Numbered from the stretch's first letter, positions 50,550 through 59,825 are shown. The stretch: 64,000 bases of DNA from Streptomyces broussonetiae (GCF_009796285.1 NZ_CP047020.1:9300001-9364000), one strand, 5' to 3'. Notes: generated from the sequence alone by a model not told the origin. A program made the numbers and translations.

Positions 50550-51479
50550 ATGGACCAGCGCATCGAGCTCCGCCATCTGCGGTACTTCCTGGCCGTGGCC
50601 GAGGAACTCCACTTCGGCCGTGCCGCCCAGCGACTGCACATCGCTCAGCCGGCCCTGTCCCAGCAGATCAGACAGCTCGAGAAGATCGTCGGCGTCGAGC
50701 TGTTCCAGCGGACTTCCCGAAGCGTCCGCCTCACGGACGCGGGAGCATCGTTCCAGCCGCGCGCGAGGGACCTCCTGAGCCGTCTGGCGGCAGACCTCGA
50801 CGAGGCCGGCCGGGTCGGCCGCGGCGAATCCGGCCGCCTCGATGTCGCCTTCATCACCTCGGCCACCGCGATCGTGAGCGAACGGCTCCGCGCGTTCTCC
50901 CGCCACCGTCCAGACGTCCAGGTCAAACTCCATGACGGCTTCACCGTTGATGTGCTGACGGCCCTGGAGCGGGGCACCGCCGATGTCGGGATCGTCCGGG
51001 ACGCCGAGGAGCGCAGCGGCATCGCCCTTACCCCGTTGGCCACGGAACGCCTTGTCGCCGTAGTTCCGGCCCACCACCCCGCCGCGAGGGGCGACCGTCT
51101 AGGAGTCACGGCACTGGCGGCCGATCCACTGATCCTGTTCCCGCGATCAGCAGGACCTCACGCGTTCGACCTGAACACCCAGCCACTGAGAGAGGCCGGC
51201 ATCGACGTCCAGGTCGCCCAGGAGTGCTCGAACTGGCACACCATCATCATGCTCGTCGCCGCCGGCCTGGGCATCACCATCGCTCCCCACAGCGTCACGA
51301 CGCTGCTCCCCCCGGGCGCCCGGAGGCTCGAACTCGACGGGTCTCCTCACGTGAGCCGGATCCTGATGGCAACCCGCCAGGGCGACAACCGTCCCCTTGT
51401 GCAAGCTTTCATCGCAGCACCCGAGACCATGAAGATTTCCGTCGACGGCCGGTCAGCGAAAGCTCAAAGGATCAGATAA
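50550..51479 (+). CDS. LysR-family transcriptional regulator
   Basis: 309 residues from the ATG at 50550. N-terminal winged helix-turn-helix: ELRHLRYFLAVAEELHFGRA, AQRLHIAQPALSQQIRQLEK and VGVELFQRTSRSVRLTDAGA. C-terminal periplasmic-binding-like effector domain (about 90-300): GRLDVAFITSATAIVSERLR, ADVGIVRDAE, ERLVAVVPAHHPAARGD and LVAAGLGITIAPHSVT. It faces the GNAT gene across a 98-base gap that should hold the operator. The region near 50510-50545 is AT-rich. Confidence 0.92.
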   Translation: MDQRIELRHLRYFLAVAEELHFGRAAQRLHIAQPALSQQIRQLEKIVGVELFQRTSRSVRLTDAGASFQPRARDLLSRLAADLDEAGRVGRGESGRLDVAFITSATAIVSERLRAFSRHRPDVQVKLHDGFTVDVLTALERGTADVGIVRDAEERSGIALTPLATERLVAVVPAHHPAARGDRLGVTALAADPLILFPRSAGPHAFDLNTQPLREAGIDVQVAQECSNWHTIIMLVAAGLGITIAPHSVTTLLPPGARRLELDGSPHVSRILMATRQGDNRPLVQAFIAAPETMKISVDGRSAKAQRIR

Positions 51480-51613
51480 GTGAGCCGGCTGGCCAACAAA
51501 CTCAGGAGCCGCGGGGCGCGCGGAGGTTACTGCTGGTCGACCATGGCGAACGATGGGTCTGCACGGCGGGCCGGCCGCTGGCGGTGGCCGGCCCGCTGCG
51601 GGCGCGGTCGTGC

Positions 51614-51985
51614 TCATTGAGGGTCGGCTGCCAGTGCGGCGTTTGAGCGTTCGAGCAGCTTCACCGGGCTGGTCGGCCGGCTCTTCGACAGCGTGGCCGA
51701 GAGTGGATCGGGGAAGATCTCGTCGTCGCCGGCGGCCACGCCGTCGAGGATCGCATCCGCGACGGCGGATGGTGCGGCTTTGGGGAGGTCCAGGCCCCGG
51801 GACGTGTCGGTGTCCACGGGCCGGCCAGCACGGCGTGGACGCGCACGCCCTGAGCGGTGAACTGGAGGCGCAGCGTCTGGGTGAGCGCGAGCGCCGCGGC
51901 CTTGGAGGCGGAGTACCCCGCCATCCCCGGCACCGACGCGAGCGCCGCCAATGACGCGACGTTGACCACGGCCCCGCCGGACCGC
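51614..51985 (-). pseudogene. Short-chain dehydrogenase, C-terminal remnant, frameshifted
   Basis: Minus-strand text VNVASLAALASVPGMAGYSA, SKAAALALTQTLRLQFTAQG, VRVHAVLAGP; after a shift near 51815, DTDTSRGLDLPKAAPSAVAD, AILDGVAAGDDEIFPDPLSA. This includes the SDR catalytic Ser and YxxxK (YSASK). The NAD-binding N-terminus has been lost where the frame meets the sigma-factor scrap at about 51985. Confidence 0.75.
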
Positions 51986-52165
51986 GTCCGGCCAACCAGC
52001 CTGGGGCCTCTACGTCCGCGACGCGGCGTCTGGCCTGCTGCACTGCTCCGGCATCCTGGTGGCCGCGTTCTCCCTCGACGGCGTCAGCGCCCTCACCCAC
52101 TTCGAGACCACCCTCGCCCCCTTCTTCGGCCTCCCGCGCACCGCGCCCGAACTCCACGGACACGG
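51986..52165 (+). pseudogene. C-terminal scrap of an ECF41-type sigma factor (SnoaL tail)
   Basis: The plus frame reads GQPAWGLYVRDAASGLLHCS, GILVAAFSLDGVSALTHFET, TLAPFFGLPRTAPELHG. Sigma factors of the SnoaL-tailed group end with NGQPA-(G/A)LYVRD---G--HA-G---(V/L)----G-ISAL--F-----(F/L)FGLPR--P. Only this last domain remains. The same frame runs on into the carboxylesterase. Confidence 0.65.
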
Positions 52166-52259
52166 TGTAATTCGCTGGCGCGGCATCCAACCGCGGCGGA
52201 TGATCCGCAGGGCCCGGTGCCACCGCGAGCCTTCTCCTCCTGTGGGAGAGGAAGTCGTG

Positions 52260-52942
52260 ATGGCTGTTGCCGAGTCCAAGCCATCGGGGTCCCCGCCTGA
52301 AGTCCGGGCCGTGGCCGGAGGGCTGCGTGGCAGCTGGGAAGCGGGTGTGGCGGTCTTCCGTGGCATCCCGTTCGCCGAACCCCCGGTCGGTGTGCTGCGC
52401 TTAGCCGCGCCGCGGCCGGCGCAGGGCTGGACCGAGGTACGGGACGCCGTGTCGTACCGGTCCGCCGCCCCCGCAGGGCGGCGATCTCGGCATGGACGCG
52501 CTGTCACAGGACGGGGCGGGCGACAACTGGCTGACAGTCAACGTCTGTTCCCCGACCTCGGCACGGGCGCAGGGCTGCCGACGATGGTGTGGATCCAGGG
52601 CGGCGCCTACGTGATCGGAATGTCCGGCCTCCCCGAGTACGACGGCCGCCCGCACGCGCGGGACGGCGGCGTGGTCGTGGTGACGTTCAACTACCGTGTG
52701 GGTAGGGAGGACTTCGCGCAGATCGAAGGGGCTCCTCTCCACCGGGGTCTGCTTGATCGGGTCGCCGCTCTCGAATGGGTGCGCGACAACATCCGGCCCT
52801 TCGGCGGCGACGCTGACCGGGCCGCGGTTTGCGGCCAGCCGGCAGGCGGGGGATCGGTCGCCGCGCTGCTGGCGATGGACCGTGCAGCCGGGCGCTCCCG
52901 ACGGGCCGTCGCGCAGAGTGTGCCGGGCACGTTCTTCTCATC
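52260..52942 (+). pseudogene. Type-B carboxylesterase remnant with mutated nucleophile
   Basis: ATG 52260 (GGGAGAGGAAG upstream). Text: GVAVFRGIPFAEPPVGVLRL, LPTMVWIQGGAYVIGMSGLP, YDGRPHARDGGVVVVTFNYR, VAALEWVRDNIRPFGGDADR, VCGQPAGGGSVAALLAMDRA and SVPGTFFSSE. The family signature FGGDP--VT(V/I)(F/A)GQSAG is GQPAG here: the nucleophilic Ser codon is CCG (52839-52841). Two further frameshifts surround 52480-52560. A TTA leucine codon occurs near 52402. The frame ends against a gyrB scrap, so the C-terminal half with the Glu and His is missing. Confidence 0.8.
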
Positions 52943-53344
52943 GGAATGGACGGAGCCGTCGAGGCGGCCCTCCGCTGGTGCGACTCCTGCGAGGAGCGGG
53001 TCACAAGCTACGCCAACAGCCTGCCGGCACCGGCGGTGGCACACACGACCTCGGCTTCCTTGACGGCCTGGCGGCCGCGGTCAACGCCTACGTCCGGGAG
53101 CAACAGCTGCTCACCCGGTCCGACTCCGACTTCACCACCAGCTCGGCGCGGGCCTGACCGCGGTCGTGTCGGTGAAGCTCGATCACCCCGAGTTCGAGAG
53201 GGCCACCCGCGACCGGCTGGGCAACGGACCCACGCGCGGCTGCGTCGCCGAGGCCGTCCGAGAGCATCCGACCGCCTGGCTCCGCGCCAGCCCGGTCCAA
53301 GCGACGGCCGTCCTCGCCCGGATCTCGATGACCACCCGCCACTG
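52943..53344 (+). pseudogene. DNA gyrase subunit B fragment
   Basis: In three frames: GAVEAALRWCDSCEERVTSY, ANSL; then GGGTHDLGFLDGLAAAVNAY and VREQQLLTRSDSDFT; then GLTAVVSVKLDHPEFERATR, RLGNGPTRGCVAEAVREH to TGA 53342-53344. This is the transducer region of type II topoisomerase B subunits (E-A-RW---Y-ER--S--N---T-(E/G)GGTH--GF, DxxxGL-AV-SVKL--P-FEG-T---LGN---R). A duplicate gyrB fragment joined to the carboxylesterase at about 52942. Confidence 0.75.
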
Positions 53345-53593
53345 ACAGCAGCGCACCGAAGACACCGAAGCCCAGGTCGGGGCCGGTACCCGGTCTAGGC
53401 TTCGGTGGGCAAAGCCGGTCCCAACGACCCCACCATCCACACAACAGGGCAGATCTCAAACACGGTCTTCACGGCAATACATCCAGGGCGCCGTTGGTCG
53501 CACGATAGGCGTCGGCACGGAAGGCGATAGGCCGAGTCCCAAGAATCCTGGGAGTCCGGCGGCCACTCGGGCCGCAGGCCGGAAGGAGCAGAA

Positions 53594-53956
53594 ATGCCTC
53601 GCAGGGGTTTCGTCCGGGTCGGCGCGCTGGCAGTGGCCGCCTCCGCAATGGTGCTCGCCGCACCGGGCCTGGCCAACGCCAGCGTGGCCCCGGTCACGGT
53701 GACGGCTGACGCAGCTTGCCAGGCCTTGGAGTTCACCAGGATCGAATCGGGTCACGACCACATGTACGTGGACCCGACGGTCGACCAGAGCTCGTGCCTC
53801 TACGTGATCTGGGACAACAACGCTGGCCGCGCGGCTTACTCGTCGATGTCGCCTGCCGGCAACCAGGGCGACATCTACGACGGCCCCGACCAGAATCTCC
53901 AGGTCGAGGTACTCGACGAGGCCAACGGCCTCACCGGCTGGGGCCCCGCCAACTGA
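53594..53956 (+). CDS. Small secreted protein of unknown function
   Basis: 120 residues from the ATG at 53594, preceded by GGAAGGAG. Signal peptide: PRRGFVRVGALAVAASAMVLAAPGLANA, cleaved near residue 30. The mature 90-residue part is acidic, with two cysteines (ADAACQALEF and QSSCLYVIWDNN) that could pair, and a beta-rich pattern. No known domain recognised. A streptomycete secreted orphan. Confidence 0.7.
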   Translation: MPRRGFVRVGALAVAASAMVLAAPGLANASVAPVTVTADAACQALEFTRIESGHDHMYVDPTVDQSSCLYVIWDNNAGRAAYSSMSPAGNQGDIYDGPDQNLQVEVLDEANGLTGWGPAN

Positions 53957-54116
53957 CCTCTGACGGCGGCCTGCGACCCACCGCAAATCGAGGGCGGGCC
54001 CGGTATGCCGCCGCCGCTCCGGTGAGGGCGTCGGCATCGTTCGTAACCTGTCGTCACCGCCGTTGACCGGATAGGCTCACCCAAGGTGTGTCCATGACAC
54101 TGACGGGGGGCCGTCG

Positions 54117-56120
54117 TTGATCTTCGGCATCTTGGGGCCGCTGCTGGTCGAGGACAGTCAAGGGCCACGGACACTCGCCGCCCCCAAGCAGCGAACCCTC
54201 CTCGCGTCGCTACTCCTACGGCCGAACCAGGTCGTCCCTGTCGCGGATCTTCTGGACCGCCTATGGGGCGATCACCATCCGGCCAGCGCGACAGCGACGC
54301 TGCACAACCACATCGCCCGGCTGAGGCGTTCGCTCGGCGAGGAGGCCGGTGCCCGTGTCCGGACCCGGGCACCGGGTTACCTCGTGGAGGTCCTGAACGA
54401 CCAGGAACTGGACCTGGCTTCTTTCCGCGCACTGCACACCGCCGCGGCCACTACGGCCCAGGACGGCGAGTACGACAGGGCAGCTGCCCTGCTGCGCCGG
54501 GCCCTTGGGCTGTGGCGCGGGAGTGCCCTGAGCGACGTGCCCGCCACAGCGGCGCACAGCCAGGAGAGGGTGCAGCTCGACGAGCTGCGACTTGTTGTCT
54601 GGCAGCAGCGCATCGAGTACGACCTGGAGAGCGGGGTCGGCGAAGCCCTGATTCCCGAGCTGCGGGAGCTACTGGCCGCACGCCCCTTCCAGGAGAGCCT
54701 GTATGGCCAGCTCATGCGCGCGCTCTACCGATCGGGGCGGCAGGCCGACGCCTTGGGCGTGTTCCGGGAGGCGCGCGCCGCGCTGCTGGACGAGCTGGGC
54801 GTTGAACCGGGCCCCGCGCTCCAGCAGCTCCACGAGGGCCTGCTGCGGCAGGACCCCGGCCTAGCACAGAACCAGCCGGCCCGGCTCCGGCCCCCGCAGC
54901 CCCACTCCCGTGCTGAGCCACCGCGCGCGCCCTTCCAACTTCCGCCTGGTGTCGCCGATTTCACCGGGCGCCAAGAGGAGTCCGCGGCCCTGATCGCCGC
55001 GCTCACTGCCGATGGCGGTCACGGCCCCCGGATCGCTGCGGTGTCAGGGCAGGCCGGCAGCGGCAAGACCGAGCTTGCGCTGCAGGCAGCATGGCGACTG
55101 CGCGACACCTTCACCGACGGCGTGCTCTTCGCCGACCTGCAGGGTCAGCAGAGCCGATCAGCGGACCCTGCCGACGTGCTGGCCGCCTTCGCCCGCGCCC
55201 TGGGCGCGGAGAGGAGCGCGATCCCAGCCGAACGGGAGGTATGCGCGGCCCTCTATCACGGCCTCGCTGCGGGGCGCCGGCTGCTGGTGGTACTGGACAA
55301 CGCCGCCGACAGCTCGCAGGTGCGTCCGCTGCTTCCCGGCCCCGGCAGCGCCGTCCTGGTCACCAGCAGGCGCCGACTCACGGGCCTCGCCGGGGCCCGC
55401 CCGTTCGACCTGGGCCTTCTCTCGCAGTCCGAAGCGGCCGACCTGTTCAGGAAGGTCGCCGGACGTGGGTACGACGAGCCGGATGCCGTCGCCGCGATTA
55501 CGGCCCGGTGTGGCTACCTGCCGCTGGCGCTGCGCATCGCCGGGGCCAGGCTGGCCGCCCGACCAGCCTGGAGCGTGCAGGAGATCGCCGAACGGCTCGC
55601 CGACCGCCGCCACCGGATGGACGAGCTGCGGGCCGAGGACATGGACGTACGGGCCAGCCTCATGCTCAGCTATGCGGCGCTGCCCGGGCCGAACGCCCGC
55701 GCCTTCCGACTGCTGGCGCTCGCGAACGCGCCGATGCTGCCGCTGTCCGTCGCCTCCGCGATGCTCGACCTGCCGCGGCGTCGCGCTGAACAGATCCTCG
55801 AAGAACTGGTCGACGCACATCTGCTGACCTGCCCTCAGCGAGGTTCCTACGGCTTCCACGATCTTCAGAGGCTGTTCGGCAAGGAGCAGGCCGCCGCCAC
55901 CGAGACGGCGCAGGAGCGGCTGGCGGCCCTGCGCCGCGGGGCCCGCGCCGCGCGCCGATCCACCGGTGGCCCGGCGGATCCCGGGCTCGCCGCACTGCGC
56001 CGCGTCGTCGACGACGTCGCCAGCACGTACGCGATCGGCGAGCCCCTCGAGTACGGCCCCGCCGCGCGCCGCCACGCGATGTCCGGCGAACGCCGCACCC
56101 TGCACGGCACCGTCCTCTGA
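54117..56120 (+). CDS. SARP-NB-ARC regulator (AfsR-like, short)
   Basis: 667 residues from a TTG at 54117 behind a G-rich site; no better in-frame ATG or GTG was seen. OmpR-type winged helix (about 5-85; APKQRTLLASLLLRPNQVVP, LHNHIARLRRSLGEEAG), a bacterial transcriptional activation domain (about 95-245; LDLASFRALHTAAATTAQDG, LYGQLMRALYRSGRQADALG), then an NB-ARC ATPase (about 280-600) with Walker A VSGQAGSGKTEL (Lys317), LLVVLDNAADSSQVRPLLPG and CGYLPLALRIAGAR. AfsR-type proteins continue with TPR repeats. Here the protein ends about 60 residues after the NB-ARC winged helix, so it is a short version. Probable pathway-specific or global activator; no biosynthetic genes adjoin it. Confidence 0.88.
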   Translation: MIFGILGPLLVEDSQGPRTLAAPKQRTLLASLLLRPNQVVPVADLLDRLWGDHHPASATATLHNHIARLRRSLGEEAGARVRTRAPGYLVEVLNDQELDLASFRALHTAAATTAQDGEYDRAAALLRRALGLWRGSALSDVPATAAHSQERVQLDELRLVVWQQRIEYDLESGVGEALIPELRELLAARPFQESLYGQLMRALYRSGRQADALGVFREARAALLDELGVEPGPALQQLHEGLLRQDPGLAQNQPARLRPPQPHSRAEPPRAPFQLPPGVADFTGRQEESAALIAALTADGGHGPRIAAVSGQAGSGKTELALQAAWRLRDTFTDGVLFADLQGQQSRSADPADVLAAFARALGAERSAIPAEREVCAALYHGLAAGRRLLVVLDNAADSSQVRPLLPGPGSAVLVTSRRRLTGLAGARPFDLGLLSQSEAADLFRKVAGRGYDEPDAVAAITARCGYLPLALRIAGARLAARPAWSVQEIAERLADRRHRMDELRAEDMDVRASLMLSYAALPGPNARAFRLLALANAPMLPLSVASAMLDLPRRRAEQILEELVDAHLLTCPQRGSYGFHDLQRLFGKEQAAATETAQERLAALRRGARAARRSTGGPADPGLAALRRVVDDVASTYAIGEPLEYGPAARRHAMSGERRTLHGTVL

Positions 56121-56205
56121 CCGCCGTCGCTCACTGACATCCTGCTACTGCTGTGAGCCACACACCCGGTTTCCCCTGATGGACGGGGTGGGTTGTGAGG
56201 CCGCG

Positions 56206-56560
56206 TCAGGCCATGCACTTTCCCCCGCGTCTCGCCACTTTCCGTATAGCGCGGTCCAGGCGCGGGCCTTGGCCGCCAGCAGGGCGACGACCTCGTCGCA
56301 TCAGCGTCTCATGTTCGTGGCCGAGATCTGGTTGCCGCCGGCGAGGTCGGCGGCGCGCTGGTCGTGGCGCAGCACGGCCAGCACAAGCACCGCGATCCGG
56401 CCCGTGGGCTTGGACCGCCACCGTGATCCGATCGCTTTCAGGTGTCGTCGCAGCAGATCGGCGACGGAGGCGACGGTGGTCGTGGACAGCGGCAGACGGC
56501 ACTGGTAGACCAGGGAAACGGCGTCCCCGGTCTGCTTCTTGTTCTTCGTCACACAAGTTC
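56206..56560 (-). pseudogene. IS5-type transposase N-terminal remnant
   Basis: Minus-strand text in two frames: VSLVYQCRLPLSTTTVASVA, DLLRRHLKAIGSRWRSKPTG, RIAVLVLAVLRHDQRAADLA, GGNQISATNMRR, then LDRAIRKVARRGGKCMA. This is the N-terminal helix-turn-helix of a streptomycete IS5-like transposase subgroup (usual: LA-LAVLRHDQRL-DLAGGN-VS--TVRRW...APRLDRALKKVARRGGEVVLLDGT). The DDE domain is lost. Confidence 0.75.
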
Positions 56561-56743
56561 AACGAGCACCGGGGACGCCTTGGGGAGGGATTTCACGCCC
56601 CTTAGAGCTCGTAACGCGATCATGATCTGGACTTCTCGAGACGTTCCGTGACGAGGCTTCGGCCACCAGACCTGTCGACGCCGATGATTCCCGGCCCGTG
56701 CGGGAGTCTGTCTTTCGACAGCAATCTTCTGGAAGGCGGCCTC

Positions 56744-57892
56744 ATGACGCCCCTGCACGACTTGCTCGAAGCCCACGTCGGAGCGGGTACGCTGCCGGGA
56801 GCGGTTGGCCTCGTGGCCCGGGGTGACCAGGTCGAGGTGGTGGCCGTCGGCGCGCAGGACGCCGGCGACGGCGCCCCGATGGCGAGGGACTCCATCTTCC
56901 GGGTCGCTTCGATCACCAAGTCCGTCACCGCCGCCGCACTGCTGATCCTCGTGGAGGAGGGCAGGATCGCACTGGACGACCCGATCGGGATGTGGCTGCC
57001 GGAGCTGGGGAAGCCGGTGGTCGTACGCACGCCGGCGAGCCCGGTGGACGACGTGGTGCCGGCCGACCGGCCCATCACCGTATTCGACGTGCTGGCCTCC
57101 CAGGCCGGGTACGGATTCCCCTCCGACTTCACACTGCCGGCGGTGCAGGAGTTGTTCACGGTGCAAAAGGACGGCCGGGTGCCGAGCAACTTCCCGCCGG
57201 CCGACGAGTGGATGGCGGCGCTCGGCCGCATCCCGCTGCTGTACCAACCGGGCGCCGCCTGGCTGTACGACACCTGCTCCGTCCTGCAGGGGGTACTGAT
57301 TTCGCGGGTCACCGGACAGCCGCTGCCGGAGTTCCTGACGGAGCGGATCTTCGGGCCGCTGGGCATGGTGGACACCGGTTTCGAGGTGCCGGCCGCCAAG
57401 CGGGGCCGGTTCACCAGCTTCTACAGGCCAGGCGACGACGGCAGCCTGGAGCTCGCCGACGGCCCGGACGGCGAGTGGAGTAGCCTGCCCGCGCTACCGC
57501 TCGGCAATGGCGGGCTGGCCTCGACCGCCGACGACTGGCTGGCCTTCTGCCGGATGTTGCTGGCTGGCGGGGTGTCGGCCGACGGCCGCCGGGTGCTGTC
57601 GGCCGACTCCGTGCGCATGATGACCACCGACCATACGAATCCGGCGCAGCGCGACATCGGCGAGCTGTTCCTGGAGGGCCAGGGGTGGGGCTTCGGCGGC
57701 TCGGTTGACATCGACCGGACCAACCCGTGGAATGCGCCCGGCCGTTACGGCTGGGTCGGCGGCACGGGCACAGCGGCGCACGTCATCGCGGCCACGGGTG
57801 CGGTCACCATCCTGCTGACTCAGGTGGCAGCGATGGGTCCCGTGCCGGCACCGGTGATCAGGGAGTTCTGGCGGTACGCGGCGAACGCCTGA
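56744..57892 (+). CDS. Serine hydrolase of the beta-lactamase/penicillin-binding fold
   Basis: 382 residues; ATG 56744 preceded by GGAAGG seven bases upstream. Class C beta-lactamase-like fold with the SxxK motif in FRVASITKSVTAAALLILVE (Ser and Lys), a Tyr motif in PGAAWLYDTCSVLQGVLISRVTG (YxT, replacing YxN) and a late G-G motif in YGWVGGTGTAAHV (equivalent to KTG). No signal peptide, so probably cytosolic: esterase, peptidase or transesterase rather than a true lactamase. A longer upstream start (56648) is rejected because it lacks a site and adds an unrelated extension. Confidence 0.85.
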   Translation: MTPLHDLLEAHVGAGTLPGAVGLVARGDQVEVVAVGAQDAGDGAPMARDSIFRVASITKSVTAAALLILVEEGRIALDDPIGMWLPELGKPVVVRTPASPVDDVVPADRPITVFDVLASQAGYGFPSDFTLPAVQELFTVQKDGRVPSNFPPADEWMAALGRIPLLYQPGAAWLYDTCSVLQGVLISRVTGQPLPEFLTERIFGPLGMVDTGFEVPAAKRGRFTSFYRPGDDGSLELADGPDGEWSSLPALPLGNGGLASTADDWLAFCRMLLAGGVSADGRRVLSADSVRMMTTDHTNPAQRDIGELFLEGQGWGFGGSVDIDRTNPWNAPGRYGWVGGTGTAAHVIAATGAVTILLTQVAAMGPVPAPVIREFWRYAANA

Positions 57893-58046
57893 CACACGCG
57901 TCTCGCGCCCGTGGCCTCACGGTGGGCCCAGCTGACCGGGTGGCGAAATCGGACCACGACGCATGGCTGTGTAAGCCCGCCAAGAGATCTTGCTGAGGTG
58001 TCCCGGTCGAGCGTGACTATTGTGACGATCTGATCGTTCGGCGGGT

Positions 58047-58500
58047 GTGACGACTCGGCGGTGGATCGTGGACGATGGCTTGTGGGCGCTGATCGAACCG
58101 CTGCTGCCGCCCTGGCCGACGCGGTCGCCGGGGCCGGGGCCGGGGCCGGGGCCGGGGCCGCTCGACTGGACCCGCGCGTGCGTGGACGGCTCCCACGTGC
58201 GCGCGAAAAAGGGGGAGCCGCGACCGGTCCGTCGCCGGTCGACCGGCGGAAGACGGGCAGCAAGCATCACCTCATCTGCGACGGCAAGGGCACCCCGCTG
58301 CACGTCATCACGACCGCCGCCAACGTCGACGACGTCACCCGGACGCTCGACCTCGTCGACGGCATCCCGCCCGTCGCCGGACGACCCGACCGGCCCCGAA
58401 GGCGGCCTGAGTGTCTTTTGGGCGACGAGGCGTACGACTCGTTGGTGGCCTCACCTGCGGCAACAACTGCGGCATCCTCCGGGCGCAGGGGCATAGCCGC
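58047..58500 (+). pseudogene. IS5-type transposase with an internal deletion at a GC repeat
   Basis: Plus-strand text: TRRWIVDDGLWALIEPLLPP, WPTRSPGPGPGPGPGPLDWT, RACVDGSHVRAKKG, then in another frame GPSPVDRRKTGSKHHLICDG, KGTPLHVITTAANVDDVTRT, DGIPPVAGRPDRP and CLLGDEAYDS. The normal protein has about 80 residues between the PPWP and LDW(S/T)RACVDGSH blocks, and the deletion sits exactly at a run of GCCGGG repeats. The catalytic D of VDGSH and of GDKAYDS (here GDEAYDS) survive, but the frame is broken and the C-terminus is missing. Confidence 0.85.
58127..58160. repeat. GCCGGG hexamer repeat, five units
   Basis: Five uninterrupted GCCGGG units at 58127-58156 followed by a partial copy. It encodes the GPGPGPGPGP run in the IS5 remnant and marks the junction of the internal deletion. 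Confidence 0.9.
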
Positions 58501-58901
58501 CTACCGAGCCGACCGGGACGGATGGGTGCCGAAGCAGCGCCCGGCGCGCCCCGAGCGGACCGACGACGAGCCGGACGAGGGACCTGCGGAGGAACAACTC
58601 GACGGCAAGGAAACCGAGTTGGCCGTCGAGCAGGCTCCGGCCAGGTGATGGCTGCGGCCCAGAGGGGCCACCGCCAGGCGCCGGACTCGATGCGGTGGTA
58701 TGCCCACATGCCGAGCTTGGTGCCGATCTTGCGGAGGAGGGCTGCTGCGCCGAGCTGGATGGCGAGGCGCAGTACCTTGTCGAAGGTGCTCTTGCTGTCT
58801 CCCGTCCAGCTGCGGGCCCGCCCGTGCGTTGCCCGGGCCCGCTGCACGGTGCCCCGCGCGAACATGGCGGACCGCTGTCCGTATGCGACCGCCTGCGGGC
58901 T
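58501..58901. other. Stretch without an intact gene
   Basis: About 400 bases with short frames only. The minus strand at about 58640-58790 shows RLAIQLGAAALLRKIGTKLG and MWAYHRIESGAWRWPLW, a hydrophobic or amphipathic text I do not recognise, without a clear start or ribosome-binding site. Confidence 0.4.
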
Positions 58902-59825
58902 TCAGCCTGCCGACGTGTGTGCCGTGCCCTTTGTGCGGATGTGCTGACTGAGAAAGAGAGCGGCGCGCTCCAGTGCCTCGTCGGCTTCGTCCAGGACGCC
59001 GGCGAACGCCTGGAAGACATGTGGAACGTCGGCGGTGATGTCCAGGATGACGTCCACTCCGGCTTCTCTCGCGTGCGTGGCCATGCGTGTGGAGTCGTCC
59101 AGGAGCATTTCGTTGGTGCCCGCCTGCAGAAGTATCGGAGGGAAGCCGGTCAGGTCGGCGAGGATGGCGGGGCTGAGCATGGGCTGGTGTGGGTCCTGTC
59201 CCGCAAGGTACATGGTCCCGGTGCGTTCCAGGCCCTCGCGCGTGAAGAACGGGTCGATGCCTGCCTTGGTGTCCATGCTCTCGCCTTTCCGGGTCATGTC
59301 GAGTCCGGGGGAGAAGGCCACGATTGCGGAGGGCATGGGCAGGCCCGCGTCACGGGCGGCGAGGCAGGTGGTGACGGTGAGGCCGCCACCGGCGGAGTCC
59401 CCGGCGAATGCGATCGCCGAAGGGTCTTCGCCGCTGTCGAGAAGTGCGCGGTAGGCGCTCAGCCCGTCCTCGATCGCGGCCGGGAACGGATACTGAGGGG
59501 CAAGTCGGTAATCCAACGAGAATGCTCTGAACCCTGTTTTGGTCACCAAGTTCCCCGTCAGTGACATCGCCGTCTCCGGTGAACCGACCACGTAGGAGCC
59601 GCCGTGAAAGTAGAGGATCGTCCCGCCCTTCGGAGTGCCGGCCGGCTCGACGAGCACCGCGGGCCGATCGCCGAGCGTCGTAGTCCGGGTGCGGATCCCA
59701 GCCGGGACGATCATTTCCCCCATCATCGCCCTGAACCCGGCGCGGAGCTCCTCCACCGACCGAGGGCCCTCCGGATTGGGCTGTCGGACCATTGCGTCGA
59801 TCTCCGCGCGCTGTTGCCTGCTCAT
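58902..59825 (-). CDS. Alpha/beta hydrolase of the hormone-sensitive-lipase family
   Basis: 307 residues from the ATG at 59823-59825. HGG oxyanion motif in TILYFHGGSYVVGSPETAMS (His74-Gly76), the pentapeptide GDSAGG (Ser144), RLAPQYPFPAAIEDGLSAYRALL, FPPILLQAGTNEMLLDDS (catalytic Asp region) and VPHVFQAFAGVLDEAD (catalytic His). A cytosolic esterase acting on short-chain esters. It is transcribed divergently from a MarR regulator, 66 bases apart, and shares its operator region, so it is probably repressed by that protein. Confidence 0.9.
   Translation of the reverse strand: MSRQQRAEIDAMVRQPNPEGPRSVEELRAGFRAMMGEMIVPAGIRTRTTTLGDRPAVLVEPAGTPKGGTILYFHGGSYVVGSPETAMSLTGNLVTKTGFRAFSLDYRLAPQYPFPAAIEDGLSAYRALLDSGEDPSAIAFAGDSAGGGLTVTTCLAARDAGLPMPSAIVAFSPGLDMTRKGESMDTKAGIDPFFTREGLERTGTMYLAGQDPHQPMLSPAILADLTGFPPILLQAGTNEMLLDDSTRMATHAREAGVDVILDITADVPHVFQAFAGVLDEADEALERAALFLSQHIRTKGTAHTSAG

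Noticed and set aside
56744..57892. Antibiotic-resistance beta-lactamase
   Set aside because: The fold is right, but there is no signal peptide and the Tyr motif is YxT; a general serine hydrolase is more likely.
58127..58160. CRISPR-like repeat array
   Set aside because: The units are contiguous hexamers without spacers inside an IS remnant.
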